The position numbers and the translations under genes are program-made. 64,000 nucleotides of DNA from Citrus sinensis (taxonomy: Eukaryota; Streptophyta; Magnoliopsida; Sapindales; Rutaceae). Below the pieces are notes generated by a model, which was not told where the DNA came from, did no database searches, and saw only the letters and a list, made by a program, of their open reading frames with translations. Shown here in pieces: positions 21,110-32,974 of the stretch. Within the stretch, counting starts at the first letter, position 1. The number at the start of each line of letters is the position of its first letter. The stretch covers positions 6,864,001 to 6,928,000 of the forward strand of contig NC_068562.1 of the NCBI RefSeq assembly GCF_022201045.2, in the 5' to 3' direction.

Positions 21110-24100
21110 TTAATAGCCCAAGCCGTCCATGTTCGGCACACGACTTGGAGGCTTGTTTTTATCATCAGAATTCACCAGGACAGTTGCTTCAGTAGTTGTG
21201 AACAGCAATGAAACACTGCATTTCAAAATGACAGGGGTCAAGCTTAGCATGCAAAATTATGTTGTTCATATGCACGGTTATATGATACAAGGGATTGTCA
21301 ATCACCTGGCCGCATCTGCTAAGGCGGTTCTGACAACTTTTAGAGGGTCGATAATTCCGGCCTTCACCATATCAACATATTCACCTATTTTGGCAAATGC
21401 AGCACACACTTCTTGAGTGACCGATAAAGCATTTAGCTATAAGCAGATGATGCACTAACATGATCATGAGGAAATCAATGAGTATCATATGAGAGAGAGA
21501 GCCAAGACTAGTTGAAGCAAATTTCATTATAAATTCATGAGGAATTTGAGAACAAACAGAACTGAAGTGATAGTGTTACTTTGTACATTGAAACATTAAA
21601 GGAACGAACCTTTAGCTGCATCGAAACCAAAATTAACATCATCTTGTTCCAATAATTTGCCGATAATTGTGGAACCATCAAAACCAGCGTTAGATGCTAT
21701 TGTCAAAGTAGGTGCCTGTATTAACCAATAATACCATCAGTCAACATGGATCTGTTATTAAACCATGAAATATGTTGGCCAAAAGAAGGGAGAAAAAAAA
21801 AACACCTTAAGAGCATTCTGAATTATGTGGATGCCTCTTCTCTGGTCTTCATTCTCAGTTTTAAGGTTCTCAAGTGCCTTTGTAGCATATAAGAGTGCAA
21901 CACCACCCCCTAAAAGCAACCATATTTACTTAGTACATAAAAACAGCATTTCAATGCGTAGACATATACGCATAGATGAGAAAATAATTCAACTTACCAG
22001 GTACAATACCCTCTTCAACAGCTGCTCTTGTGGCATTTAAAGCATCTGTGACCCTATCTTTTCTTTCTCCAACTTCTACCTCGCTCGCCCCTCCAACCTG
22101 CGAGAAAATAACTAGTTTGTACGTAAGATACATGGCATTGCAATATAGAAAGATAAATATGGCTTACCTTAAAAACAGCAACACCACCAGTAAGCTTTGA
22201 AAGTCTTTCCTGTGCTTTCTCCCTGTCAAAGGTGGCAGCACTCTTCCCCATTGCAGTTCTCAACTGTCAAACAATCAGAGTATCATTCATCACATGTTGC
22301 CATTTTCTTTTGGGTATATGTATATAAAACGGACTCATAAATTAAATATTTTATGGCCTCGAATTCCATTGACCGATGTTTGGATTTGGGATGTACAACA
22401 AGGGATTCCAAAACTGACATGCATAGCATAGGGAGTTTCTGAGAAACATTTATACTTGGTATTCAACATCTCAAGAGCTAACTTAAGAGACACGTAAGTT
22501 GTTACAACATAAGAACGAGTGTAACAGCTCTTGTTAGAGTTTTACAATCCTTATCTCACTGAGAATATGATTTCCATTTTTGAAATTGTAAAATCAAAGC
22601 AATTTTCACAATTTTTATCCTGTTTAAGCAAGATGCTGCAACTGGAATTCCCACAGATGACCATTCAAAACCAGCAAATTGTGATAGGCAGCCACACTTG
22701 AGTGACAGTGGGTGACCAGTCATGATTGCAGGGTTTTAGACTTTTAGGGACAATGAGAAAAAGCAAATGTGAGAAACTGACAAATGGATATTCTAATAGT
22801 TATGCTTCAAAATGAAAAATATGACAGAAAGATTAATAAACTACTGACAGACCTCCTCACATCTTTCTTCGATCAACTTCTTATCCCCACCGCCATGCAG
22901 AACAATTGTATCATCAACAGAGACAGTGACCTGTGATAAATCATGTCAGTTATGTTACGAGAAGCTTGTAAAGCTCACTGTCAGCTTATTACAAACCTTT
23001 TTTGCAGTGCCCAGCATTTCTTCTTTGACCTTATCAAGAGTTCGACCACGATCTTCAGAGATAACCTATACAATAAATAGTTAGTAATACTATTGTGAGC
23101 ATCACCAGAGGCAGGGGAAGGCGAAGCTGAAAGGTAAAGATTTGGAAGATCTTATCACCTCTCCACCAGTAAGAATGGCAAGATCATCTAGATTTGCTTG
23201 TCTGTTATCCCCAAAACCAGGAGCTTTTATAGCACAAACCTAAAATCAAAAAATTTATTGGTAAAAAGGAAAAGATCCATGCCAGAATATGCATGATTTA
23301 TGTCAAGATATTCTGTTACTAAAATAACTGACTATTATATAAATGATAATACAAAGGCACAATCAACTTGTTCATCCCAGTCTACATTTTAATTAATTAA
23401 ATATTGATGAAAGTTGACAGTTTTTTGAAGTAAATATTAACTGCCTAGTTTATACACATCTAGGTAAGGATAGACCTGCATCAAAATAATACCATCTAAA
23501 CTGCCAGATATTTTACATTGAAATTATGTGTTTGGTTCCACTAAGCTCCTATGCTTTTAGATTGTATAATTATTGCATGTTTTATGTTGTTACTAACAAC
23601 CCAACTTTAAATGTGCCTATTTCACACATAAGTGACAGAGGTTAGAATTACTCAACAATCATCTCTGGACCCTGATTTGGTATATATCAAATTACCAATG
23701 CTCGCAGAGGCTTGTAACACGAGTTTGGTATTCAATACGCACTTTAACACATTGATACTAATGGCATGTGGATTGATGCATATTCTTTTGAAAATCATAA
23801 TAAGGTGATGTCCTAGTACTTATGTATGAGATAGTGTAGTAGACAGTAACATCTCAACAGCATTTCAATTTCGCTCTTTTCACATTTGCAAAAAGCAATA
23901 CTACGCACCATCTCATGTTGTATAAATATATAAATAAAGGCCGGACGATCACCTTAACACCAGCACGGTGCTTGTTGAGGATGAGCATAGCTAGTGCATC
24001 CCTTTCCACATCCTCGGCCACAATAAGAAGTGCTCTATTTTTCTGTTTGTAGTCAAACAGCAAGAGAAGAAAAGAATGAGAATTTCTGTGGTCCTCCATA

Positions 24101-26718
24101 TGATTAACTTTTCATTTGCAAGAAAGAATCATAAAAGAAAAGCTAATTACCTCTACAGCTAGCTCCAGTAATCCCACAAGTGAGTTCATGTCTGAAATTT
24201 TCTTGTCATAAATGAGGATCAGAGGATTTTCAAGTTCCTGCAACATGCAAAGGACAACTTTTAATATTAAGAGATTTTTCTCTAATGCAAGGGCAGTTGT
24301 ATATGAGTAGAGAAATCTTTCAAGCTTGTGAAACAGCCAAAAAAAAAAAAAGGCTAAAAGAAATTATCAGCACATATTAATAGTGGAAACACTATGTACT
24401 TTTAAACATTTATCTTTTGAAGGAAAGGTTTTCTGGAATGAAACAGATCTGAACTTACACACTTCTGTGTCTTGGGATCTGTAACAAAATAAGGAGAAAT
24501 GTAACCTCTTGCTAGCTTCATTCCTCCAACAACTTCCAGCTCATTAACCATAGTATTTCCATCCTACAAAATTTTCCAATAATACATAAGCTAGAGCAAA
24601 CTGTTAAACTTCAAATGTCATCATATGAAAGGGATAAATGTTCCTACAACAACAGTAATGACTCCTTCCTTTCCAACTTTCTCCATTGCTCTTGCTAGCA
24701 GTTCCCCAATCTCCCGTTCACCATTTGCAGAGATAGTCGCCACCTATTTTTTACATAATTGGTATATTTCAGTTGCAGTTGACAAACACTAAAACAAGAA
24801 TAAATGATGCATACAAAGTAGAAGTGAATTTAAATCAAGCAAGTTTAATTGACAATGTTTGTGAAACTTAGAAGTAGTAATGCTGATGACTCTTGATCTA
24901 GGCTCCATTTGACACTTTATCAAGGTTGATAAAGTCTTTAGCACAGTTTCAAACTAGCTGCTCCTGCATTTGCTGCATCTTGATATTGAAATCCAAACAA
25001 AACATAGCACAAGAAAATAGGCTCACAACCAGGGTATAAACTTGAACTGAACTTATGGGAAGCAGTTTCATTCAACTTCAGTAAAATAAACAGTAGAACC
25101 GTCTCCTACTTCGGACTAGCATGAGAATTTTGAAAAATTGTATCTTAACCCTCCCTACTTCACACATCAAACAGGAAAACTAGATCCTCCAAGAAGCTTC
25201 ACCACCTGTGTAATTTCTTCCGGTGTACTAATCATTTGTGCTCTGCTTTTTAAATCAGATATGACTGCATCGATCGCCATCTTAATACCACTGCGCAAAT
25301 CCATCACATTTAGACCAGCAGCTACAGATTTACAGCCTTCTGTGAGAATGGCCTGAGTCAGAACAGTTGCGCAAGTTGTACCTGCAAAAGAGATTAGAAG
25401 AACATCTCCAGCAATAAGAACTCCTCACACAATGAGAAAGAAATGATATCTCAGAAACATTAAGTCTGCTTTGAAGGCTTAACAGTAGGCATTAAGGAAT
25501 TGTTGGCACAAATCAGTGAAACTGGTACGCTAAGAAGCCACTGCATATTATCACATACTAGGCTTTGGGGTAATAATCAGAGTCATCTAAACACTTTTAA
25601 TATTTCAAAAATAAGAATTGACATATATATTATAAACTCCTTTTCAAAACTTCTATGTCATCCAGAAAGAGTTTACCTCAACCCTAGCATGATACAAACT
25701 CAATAACCAACCACACTGTGCTTTCACATAAAGTCAAGAAACAATTAGAAGAGCTTACCATCTCCCGCAGCTTTATTAGTAGCACCGGCAACCTGCTTTA
25801 CAAGGTTTGCACCAACATCTTTTGCCTTGTCCCTGAATTCTATGCTGCTGGCAACAGTAACACCATCCTTTGTGACCTTGGGATTTCCAACACTTTTCTC
25901 AATAATCACATTGCGACCCTGAATGAGAAACCAAAACAATGACTGAGAAGATATTCTGGCAATGTCTTGTTTCTAACTAGAAGGAAAAAAAAAAAAGAGA
26001 CTCGAAAAGAGAGCAACAAGAAAATCTAACAACTCTCAATCCGTTAATATTAAGTTTCATCATTCTCGTGCAAGTACATTCATCAGAAAAATTCAAGCTG
26101 AAAACAAAAATGTAAAGTCAAGGACATCAATCGAGCACCTTTGGTCCCATGGTAACTTTTACAGCTTCTGCCACCTCGGATACACCTTGTAACATGGCAG
26201 CTCGTGCACCAACTCCAAAATTGATATCCTTCGCCACATAGTTCCTATTGCATAAAACCCTACCATACACCTGTCCCATTCAAATCATCAACCAAGAAAA
26301 CTAAAATGTCAAACAAAAGTTAGAAGAAAAAGGTTCTATCTGGATTCACCCCACAAAACTAAATAAATCCAACCCACATAACTCATTGTTTGACACAAAG
26401 TCCCTGCCTTTTCACATCGTACAAAAAGAACCCAGATCATTTAGTTATGAGGACTCAAATCCATCCCATTTTACTTGTTTTTCCTCTCTTATCCTATATT
26501 TTTTCAACAACCGAGCAAAGAAGCCAACAAAGTCCAAAATTTTGACAAAAATAAGTTCTTACCCCTTTCTTTGCAGCAGGGGAACTGTAAAATATTCAAC
26601 CAAAAAAAAAAAAGAACCATTAGCGAGTAACACAAAAGAGTTTAACGTAACATTTAAAAAAAAAAGGCACAATTAAGTACCTGATTGAAGAGGCTAGTTT
26701 TGAAGCTATTCGATACAT
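21110..26718 (-). CDS. Mitochondrial chaperonin 60, CPN60-like 2 (HSP60-3A type)
   Basis: Group I chaperonin folding proteins in the mitochondrial matrix with a CPN10 co-chaperone. Eighteen exons: 26681-26718, 26563-26584, 26139-26270, 25759-25918, 25206-25381, 24648-24743, 24459-24563, 24151-24237, 23953-24042, 23159-23239, 22997-23065, 22853-22930, 22168-22263, 21998-22097, 21806-21909, 21610-21715, 21306-21384, 21110-21215. They join to 574 residues. The N-terminus [12 protein letters not shown] is basic, with a transit peptide ending before NYVAKD. The ATP-site motifs TMGPKGRNV and [10 protein letters not shown] and the signature [16 protein letters not shown] are intact, as is [11 protein letters not shown]. 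The C-terminus ends VPNMDGLGY, not the Gly-Gly-Met repeats of most HSP60s, matching the divergent plant paralogue CPN60-like 2. The promoter and first exon are duplicated upstream. Confidence 0.93.
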
Positions 26719-26822
26719 GAATTTGTATGCTGTGCACTCAAAACAGCAGGGGATGGCTTCGAAAATTACTTAGAAGAGTAAAGAGGGGAAGGGCTTTGAT
26801 GGGGTTTTAGCTCTCATGAAAG

Positions 26823-26830
26823 TAGGGTTT
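26823..26830 (-). promoter_or_regulatory. Telo-box (AAACCCTA on minus strand) in CPN60 promoter
   Basis: An AAACCCTA motif, enriched in promoters of plant translation and mitochondrial genes, lies about 105 bp upstream of the CPN60 ATG. It is also present in the duplicated copy near 27933. Confidence 0.45.
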
Positions 26831-27283
26831 TAGCACGGAGGTTTCAACTGAAGAAGATCAAAAAAGTGTTGGGTCATTTTGGCCCTTTTCGATCAATGAG
26901 CCTATCTTTATTGTCCAATACTTTGGGCCTGTTCTATTCGAATGCCACAAGTTTTTTATTGGCACCCCTGTCGCCTCATAAAATTTCTTTTTTAGCTATA
27001 TTCATTTTATTTCTAAAAATACTCTTTTTTTTAGATACACTTTTCTATTATTGTGTTTTTTTTAATTATTTTCAATTTTAGTATTACCCTACACACAAAA
27101 TAAAAAATTATATGGGTGATAAGTTTTTTAGTATTAATTATTGGCTGAAATAACACATATTTTAAATTATAATTTCAAAGTAATTTTAAAGTATAAAAAT
27201 ATTTAATCAATCAAAAATCAAAAGAGAACAATAGATTATTCAACAAGATTTCTGGAACTCTAGCCCTTTTTCTTGATGATTTC

Positions 27284-27670
27284 GTGAGAACTGAAAATAT
27301 CTACGGTTCCAATGAATCGTGGCAAATTAGTAGGCAATTCGGAGGACTCGATTTAGAAGATGGTGAAGATCTTTACTTTTTCACTCGCTTGAAGAAGAAG
27401 GGTGTTAACGGTTCCAGGATTGATCGCAGAGTCAGTACTAGTACGTGGCAAGGAGAAGATGCGGGCAAGGCGGTTGTGTCCCACAACTCTAGTAAGAAAA
27501 TTGGTTCCAAGAAGAGGTTTCAATATGAGAAGGACAAGTCTCCACATAATGGTTGCTGGATTATGCATGAATACTCTCTAAATCCTTCACTATTGCCACA
27601 AAACCTTCGATCCAATGACCTTGTTCTTTATCGAATTAGAAAGAATGGTGAGCCAGCGGTAGCCAGGTAG
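27284..27670 (+). pseudogene. Truncated NAC-domain fragment, copy 1
   Basis: A 128-codon ORF covers NAC subdomains from the C-block onward: YGSNESWQI (normally xPWxI), GEDLYFFTRLKKK, NGSRIDRRV, TWQGEDAGK, SKKRFQYEKDK and NGCWIMHEYSL. The N-terminal A and B blocks with LPPGFRFHPTDEEL are absent, and no upstream exon encoding them is visible in the 100 bp before it or across the duplication boundary. Trp-to-Ser in the WQI(S) position and a lost Pro suggest decay. A DNA-binding NAC dimer could not form from this piece alone. It is probably a pseudogene, although the frame is open to its stop. Confidence 0.7.
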
Positions 27671-27790
27671 AAAAATTCAAGGAAAAAGAGAAAGCCAACC
27701 ATAAATTTCTACAACTTATTTTACTTAGATAGGAAGTAACATATAGAGTTTAACGTAACATTTCAAAAAAAAAAAGGCACAATTAAGTAC

Positions 27791-27828
27791 CTGATTGAAG
27801 AGGCTAGTTTTGAAGCTATTCGATACAT
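27791..27828 (-). other. Duplicated CPN60-like exon 1 (possible alternative first exon)
   Basis: An exact-length copy of the chaperonin first coding exon: ATG at 27828, the same 12 codons plus two bases, and the same GTACTT donor at 27790. The upstream copy of the promoter with telo-box is also retained. If transcribed and spliced to 26584, it would make the same protein N-terminus. Equally it may be silent. Confidence 0.75.
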
Positions 27829-28318
27829 GAATTTGTATGCTGTGCACTCAAACAGCAGGGGATGGCTTCGACAATAACTTAGAAGAGTAAAAAGGCGAAG
27901 GGCTTTGATGGGGTTTTAGCTCTCACGAAAGTAGGGTTTTAGCACGGAGGCTTAAACTGAAGAAGATCAAACAAGTATTGGGTCATTTTGGCCCTTTTCG
28001 ATCAATGAGCCTATCTTTATTGTCCAATACTTTGGGCCTGTTCTATTCGAATGGCACACGTGTTTTTTTTGGCACCCCTCTGATCTCCTTATAAAACCCC
28101 TTTTTTTAGCTATATTCATTTTATTTTTAAAAATAGCCATTTTTTTAGATACACTTTTCTATTATTGTGTTTTTTTTAATTATTTCCAATTTTAGTATTA
28201 CCATACACACACAAAAAAAAAAAAGTTATAGGGGTGATAAGTTTTTTAGTATTAATTATTGTCTGGAATAACACATATTTCAAATAATAATTTCAAAGTA
28301 ATTTTAAGTTTTAAAATT

Positions 28319-28705
28319 TTGAGAACTGAAAATCTCTACGGTTCCAAGGAACCGTGGCAGATTTGGAAGCAATTCGGAGGACTCGATTTAGAAGATGGTG
28401 AAGATCTTTACTTTTTCACTCGCTTGAAGAAGAAGAGTGTTAACGGTTCCATGATTGATAGCAGAGTCGGTACTAGAACATGGCAAGGAGAAGATGCCGG
28501 CAAGGCGGTTGTGTCCCGCAACTCTAGAAAGAAAATTGATTCCAAGAAGAGGTTTCAATATGAGAAGGACAAGTCTCCACATAATGGTTGCTGGATTATG
28601 CATGAATACTCTCTAAATCCTTCACTATTGCCACAAAACCTTCGATCCAATGACCTTGTTCTTTATCGAATTAGAAAGAATGGTGAGCCAGTGGTAGCCA
28701 GGTAG
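28319..28705 (+). pseudogene. Truncated NAC-domain fragment, copy 2
   Basis: Same domain segment as copy 1. It keeps the more canonical EPWQIW wording and carries different residues in the first half (NGSMIDSRV, GTRTWQGED). The second half, from about SKKRFQYEK to the end, is almost identical to copy 1. The open frame runs upstream to 28259 only through unrelated AT-rich DNA. It lacks the N-terminal NAC blocks, so it is probably a pseudogene. Confidence 0.7.
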
Positions 28706-29840
28706 AAAAATTCAAGGAAAAAGAGAAAGCCAAGCATAAATTTCTACAACTTATTTTACTTAGATAGGAAGTAACATATAGAATTTTTTTTTTTTTAAAG
28801 GATTGATTATGAATTAAGTAATTTGTTGGAAAAAAAAATCTATATGTGTTTAATTTTCAATTGTCCTTAATTGTAATTTTATTTAAAGTGGGGTTTTATA
28901 AGAATAATGTAGGGGTGCCAATAGCTCCACTCTTTTACAAATTTCTTTTGGTTTTTTTTTTAATTAAAAAAAAGTGTCTCCTAACTAGTGGAGAAAAAAA
29001 TTGAATGGGAGTGTGTGTTTTGGGATCTGTAAATATGGAGAAAAGTTTAGATCTTACAGTATGATGAAACTATGGAACGCCTGTTTATTATTATTTTAAT
29101 ACCTATAAATACACTTTGAAATTCATCAATTATATAATGAGAAGAAAAATACAAGTGAAAAAACTATTGTCAAATTTTATTTAAATAGTTCTATTGCGAG
29201 TATAAGTCCTGCTCATTAATAAATATTAAGTATAATTAAATTTTCATTTCCCTATATACATAGGGAAAAATAAGAATTTTGTTTATTGCTCTATATAATT
29301 AAATTGTTATTTTTGTTTTCTCTTATTCCCCCAGTCTTCTCATTTCAATGAATGACGATAGATATTTAACATATAGTCACGTGCATGGTGTGGTTCCTGT
29401 CTCCTACGTTTGAAAGTCAATCCGCCTAACTTCGGTGTGAAAGCGATTCCTTTGCCAGTTTGCCTCACGTTCTTGCTTATGCTTCATCATTTATTAATTA
29501 TCCGGCCGCTCATGCCCATGATGCCTTTAATTTCTCTCCATTTTTCTTTCACCATGAAGAATTTATGCACCAGCACTAATTTCGTTGATTTGTTTTCCGT
29601 AATCTCCATTTTTCTTTTTTATTGATGCCAAACTGCTCATCCATTAAATCTCGATTCAGATACGCAAATTGAAATAGGAAAGAAAAATAAAATAAAAAAG
29701 CACTAATATTTTATTTTATGTCTTGAGCTACTTTTTAGTAAATAATCAAGATTTTGAGGAATATCCAAAAGAGACAGAGAGATATAGAAGTTTATTGAAA
29801 TTTTATTCATGTTAAATCATGTTTTAACTCATTCTAAATC

Positions 29841-29895
29841 AAGTAATGTTAGGCTCACAAAATTTGTAAATCAAATTGTGAGTCTATCATTACTT
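29841..29895. repeat. Short foldback related to the MULE MITE ends
   Basis: Arms AAGTAATGTTAGGCTCACAA and TTGTGAGTCTATCATTACTT pair with about 2 mismatches around a 15-base loop. The arm resembles the GAGTAATGATACAGCCACAAA terminus at 12850. Probably a solo MITE core. Confidence 0.5.
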
Positions 29896-30227
29896 TGAGA
29901 AATTCTAAAATACTTCTAATGTATTACAACCAATTAACGCATGCATGATATATGTAATTAAATTTAATATAACCACCACTTGTATGATGATTTTTTAAAA
30001 TAAGTGCACACATATCATAACATCATATGCTTGTTATATAGCTGACACGGTACATCTGACGTATTTAAAAAAAAAAATCATTATTTTTATGGACCATATA
30101 TACATGGCGTGGAATTTATTTTGGTTTGAGGTAAAAGTATCTGTGAGAGTATGATTTTCATGAATTGATAATCTTTTTTCTTTTTAACAGTTCAAGCGTT
30201 ATATTTAATGAATCATGATTCATGACG

Positions 30228-30292
30228 TTGCCCGGATGGCAAAAGGCAAAAGCTCTTCCCTTCATTGTGGAGAGAACGGGTTTGAGTTCCTA
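30228..30292 (+). repeat. Possible tRNA-derived SINE head
   Basis: TGGCAAAAGGC resembles a Pol III A-box and GGGTTTGAGTTCC, about 40 bases on, a B-box. The intervening AGCTCTTCCCTTCATTGTGGAGA resembles plant SINE heads. The 3' end and target duplication are not identified. Confidence 0.35.
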
Positions 30293-32161
30293 ATTCCTAA
30301 TAGAAATGCGTTCTCCATTGCAAATTAATTTTTTTTAATAAATATGAAGTAAATCTGCTGGTAATAAATATTAGGCTCAGAGGTGCTGATTTAACTTTAA
30401 GCACGAAAGGGTAATTCAATTGTCTTATGTGGGCCTCAAACGACAATTGATGACCATTGATTCGGTGTTTAGGACGAGCTCATATCAAGGATCCGTTTTC
30501 CATTCAGTGCATGATCGGATTCAGACACGACGGTAGTTTTCACACGTCTAATACTAAAATCATGCTTTTTACCCATCCATCATCCATGCTCCCTCAAAAC
30601 GTGCAAATGGAATGTCATCCTTTGAAGGCAGAATTAAGAAAAGTCAATAAGCACTTCCCAGAACATACCAAAAGCGCTTTTCACCAGGCCAAAAAAACAA
30701 AACAAAATCACTTTTATGGGCGGTCCCATACCTTTTGAAACGCAACTACTTGTGTATATATATATATATATATATATTCTTTGTATACCAAAAAGTAGGT
30801 TTTTTTTTTTTTAAAAAAAAAACTTAAGAACTCTAATGACACAACCACCACATACGACCGAGTTAATGGGCTTTAGAGGCACCGACGCATAAGTTGTCCT
30901 ACGTGCATATAAACAAATACACTACCGTACTAGAATAAGATAATTTATTTTATTTAATGGTTAGTTAATGGGAAGGATATTATTATAGAATTGAATAAGA
31001 CTCTCACAGACAGTGAACAAACGGGAGTGACATGACAACCACTCAACTGCTGTGAGAAAACTTATTTAAGTCAATAATACAACTGCAAAGGGACCATGCC
31101 AACAACTCATCTTGAAATTAATGAAGCACATTGGGGTTGAATTGAAAAATTAACGAAGCACTCCGGGACTGAATTTATGGACAAGGCTTATCTTCTCGTA
31201 CTCCTTTTTCTTTTTTTCCCCTTATCTCTTCTTATTAATTGAACGAGTGGTTAAAAATCTTATTTACTTAAGTCATACTCATCCCCACTCATTAATTCTT
31301 AATCATTGAATTAATTAGGTTTATTTTTAATAAGAAAATTTCTAGTTTAAACGATTCAAGGGAAGGGATAATAATAATAGTAACTAATAAAGGTTTGTGT
31401 GAAACAAAAAAAAAAAAGATTGCATATTACTGAATAAATAAACTAAACAGCAAACAGCTGAAGCACACATTTTAGTCCAAGAGTCTCCCCAAGTATAGCA
31501 CTACTCACTTGACTCCACTTCTCTATTACTCACTTTTTACATTAGAAAGTCAATTACAATAAATATATCTTAAAGAAAACCCCCTAAGTTCAATTATCAC
31601 TTTGTTTATCAAAAAGTGATGATCACATAATGGGATTCCACTCATCATTCATCACCATAGTTTAATCAACTTGCATGTCATAATCTTATTGAAAAGCCAA
31701 TTAATTGAAAATTTTCTAAAATTTGTGCGCATGCATGCCAATGCCAATGCCAATGAAAAATCCAAGTGTCCCCCTCAATATTATTATTATTTTATCAAAT
31801 ACATAAATATATACACACATAAACAAGACAATAACGCCAACAATCATGCAGCCAGTAGCCACAACCGACAAGAACTAATTAATCAACCAAAAAAGATTTA
31901 AAAAAAAAAAAGAAAAATCAATAAACAAAAGTGAAAAATATCTATTTAAACATTCTTTTATCTATCTATCCCACTGTTACAATCAATCACCAGACTTTTC
32001 TTCCATTTACAAAAATTTAAAAACATAATAAATTCACCCCCAAAAAAATATATTTAAAAGAATCCAAAAAAATAACAAAAAACAAAATTAAAAAAAGTTA
32101 AAAAATAAAAATAAAAATCACACCTTTGATTAATTTTCATCTTTCTGATCATTATTCATCA

Positions 32162-32974
32162 TCAGAAAGTGAATTTCCAGATCTTGATCCTCCAATCAAC
32201 CTTACACTTGGCATTCGAAGTGGAAGCCAACGACGCTTTTTTGCCGGCGGGAGCAGTAGCTTTGATCCCTTCACAAGTAACCCTAATCCTCACTTTTGGA
32301 GACTTGACAGCTCCCATCTTCACTTTCACCTTCGTTTCAAGCTTTATCTTCAACGGCAACCCGCTCTTGCTCTTCAACTGAGACTTCACTTTACTCGCTG
32401 ACGCGTCGTCGAGCTCTTGCCCGTTGCCCTTAATGGAAGCCTTAAGCTCAGTAGTGTTCTTGGTCCCGTGCCTAAACGAAGGAAACGAACCAGCCCCGAC
32501 GTTGACGTCATCATTGTCGCCACTCGTGACTGTTACTGTTATGGGGTCGTAGTAAAACACGAGTTCTTTGTTAGGGTTTCTGGTGATGACGTTGAGGTTG
32601 ATGTTTGTGACTAGGGTTTGTGATGAAGTGAGGTTTAGGGTTTGAATTTTGAGCGAGGAAACGGAGAAAGAAGGGCGGTGGGGGCGGTAAAGGACGTAGA
32701 GGATGCCGCCGGCGATGGCTACAAGGAGGATGAGGATGATTAGGGTTATGGTTACCCAGAGGCAGCAGGAGCAGCAGCAGGAACGGCGGTAACGGTGTCG
32801 TTTTGGTTGCGGGCGGTATGCGGGGCGGGCAGCGCCGTAGAGTTGGGCTTTGGTGGCCGGGAAAGATGGGGTTCCGGTGGCTGCGGCGCCGGAGGCTGCG
32901 GCGGGGGTGGTGGCAGTACCATTCCTGGTGCCGTTGGTGGTGGGTTTGGCTGATGGGTAGACTCTGTCTGTCAT
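32162..32974 (-). CDS. NDR1/HIN1-like protein, NHL13-like (LEA_2 domain)
   Basis: 270 aa, single exon. Plasma-membrane protein of the NHL family; members act in basal immunity and stress. The N-terminus MTDRVYPSAKP is characteristic of the NHL13 (At2g27080/At5g21130) subgroup. A Pro/Thr/Ala-rich cytosolic region runs to about residue 60, then a basic, Cys-rich stretch (RRSCCCSCC, 64-71) suited to palmitoylation. One membrane segment covers about 72-96, followed by the YRPHRPSFSV entry to the LEA_2 beta-sandwich, with RNPNKELVFYYD at about 132-143. The C-terminus ends IKIWKFTF. Intact. The upstream promoter is split by a hAT insertion. Confidence 0.9.
   Translation of the reverse strand: MTDRVYPSAKPTTNGTRNGTATTPAAASGAAATGTPSFPATKAQLYGAARPAYRPQPKRHRYRRSCCCSCCLWVTITLIILILLVAIAGGILYVLYRPHRPSFSVSSLKIQTLNLTSSQTLVTNINLNVITRNPNKELVFYYDPITVTVTSGDNDDVNVGAGSFPSFRHGTKNTTELKASIKGNGQELDDASASKVKSQLKSKSGLPLKIKLETKVKVKMGAVKSPKVRIRVTCEGIKATAPAGKKASLASTSNAKCKVDWRIKIWKFTF

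Larger units (their letters stand above)
26638..27745. repeat. Tandem duplication, unit A (CPN60 exon 1 and promoter plus NAC fragment)
   Basis: From GAGTTTAACGTAACATTT (26638) through the first CPN60 exon, its 5'UTR and promoter, an AT-rich spacer and a truncated NAC ORF to AGGAAGTAACATATA (27745). It repeats nearly unchanged at 27746-28780. About 85 bp of spacer (about 27190-27280) is unique to this unit. Confidence 0.9.
27746..28780. repeat. Tandem duplication, unit B
   Basis: Second copy of the 1.1-kb unit, offset 1108-1110 bp, about 1035 bp long because of the spacer deletion. Includes an intact copy of CPN60 exon 1 on the minus strand and a second NAC fragment. Similarity stops at about 28780, where a poly(T) run begins. 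Confidence 0.9.
28781..32161. other. Long AT-rich intergenic region
   Basis: No gene supported. Contains a 55-bp hairpin (29841-29895), a tRNA-like SINE head candidate (30228-30292), a TA microsatellite (30755-30776) and poly(A)-rich DNA at 31880-32120 that includes the NHL gene's 3'UTR. The scattered ORFs (29410, 30457, 31671) show no family features. Confidence 0.5.

Noticed and set aside
30457-30738. 93-codon ORF
   Set aside because: Low-complexity Lys/His/Asn-rich translation in intergenic DNA; no homology recognised.
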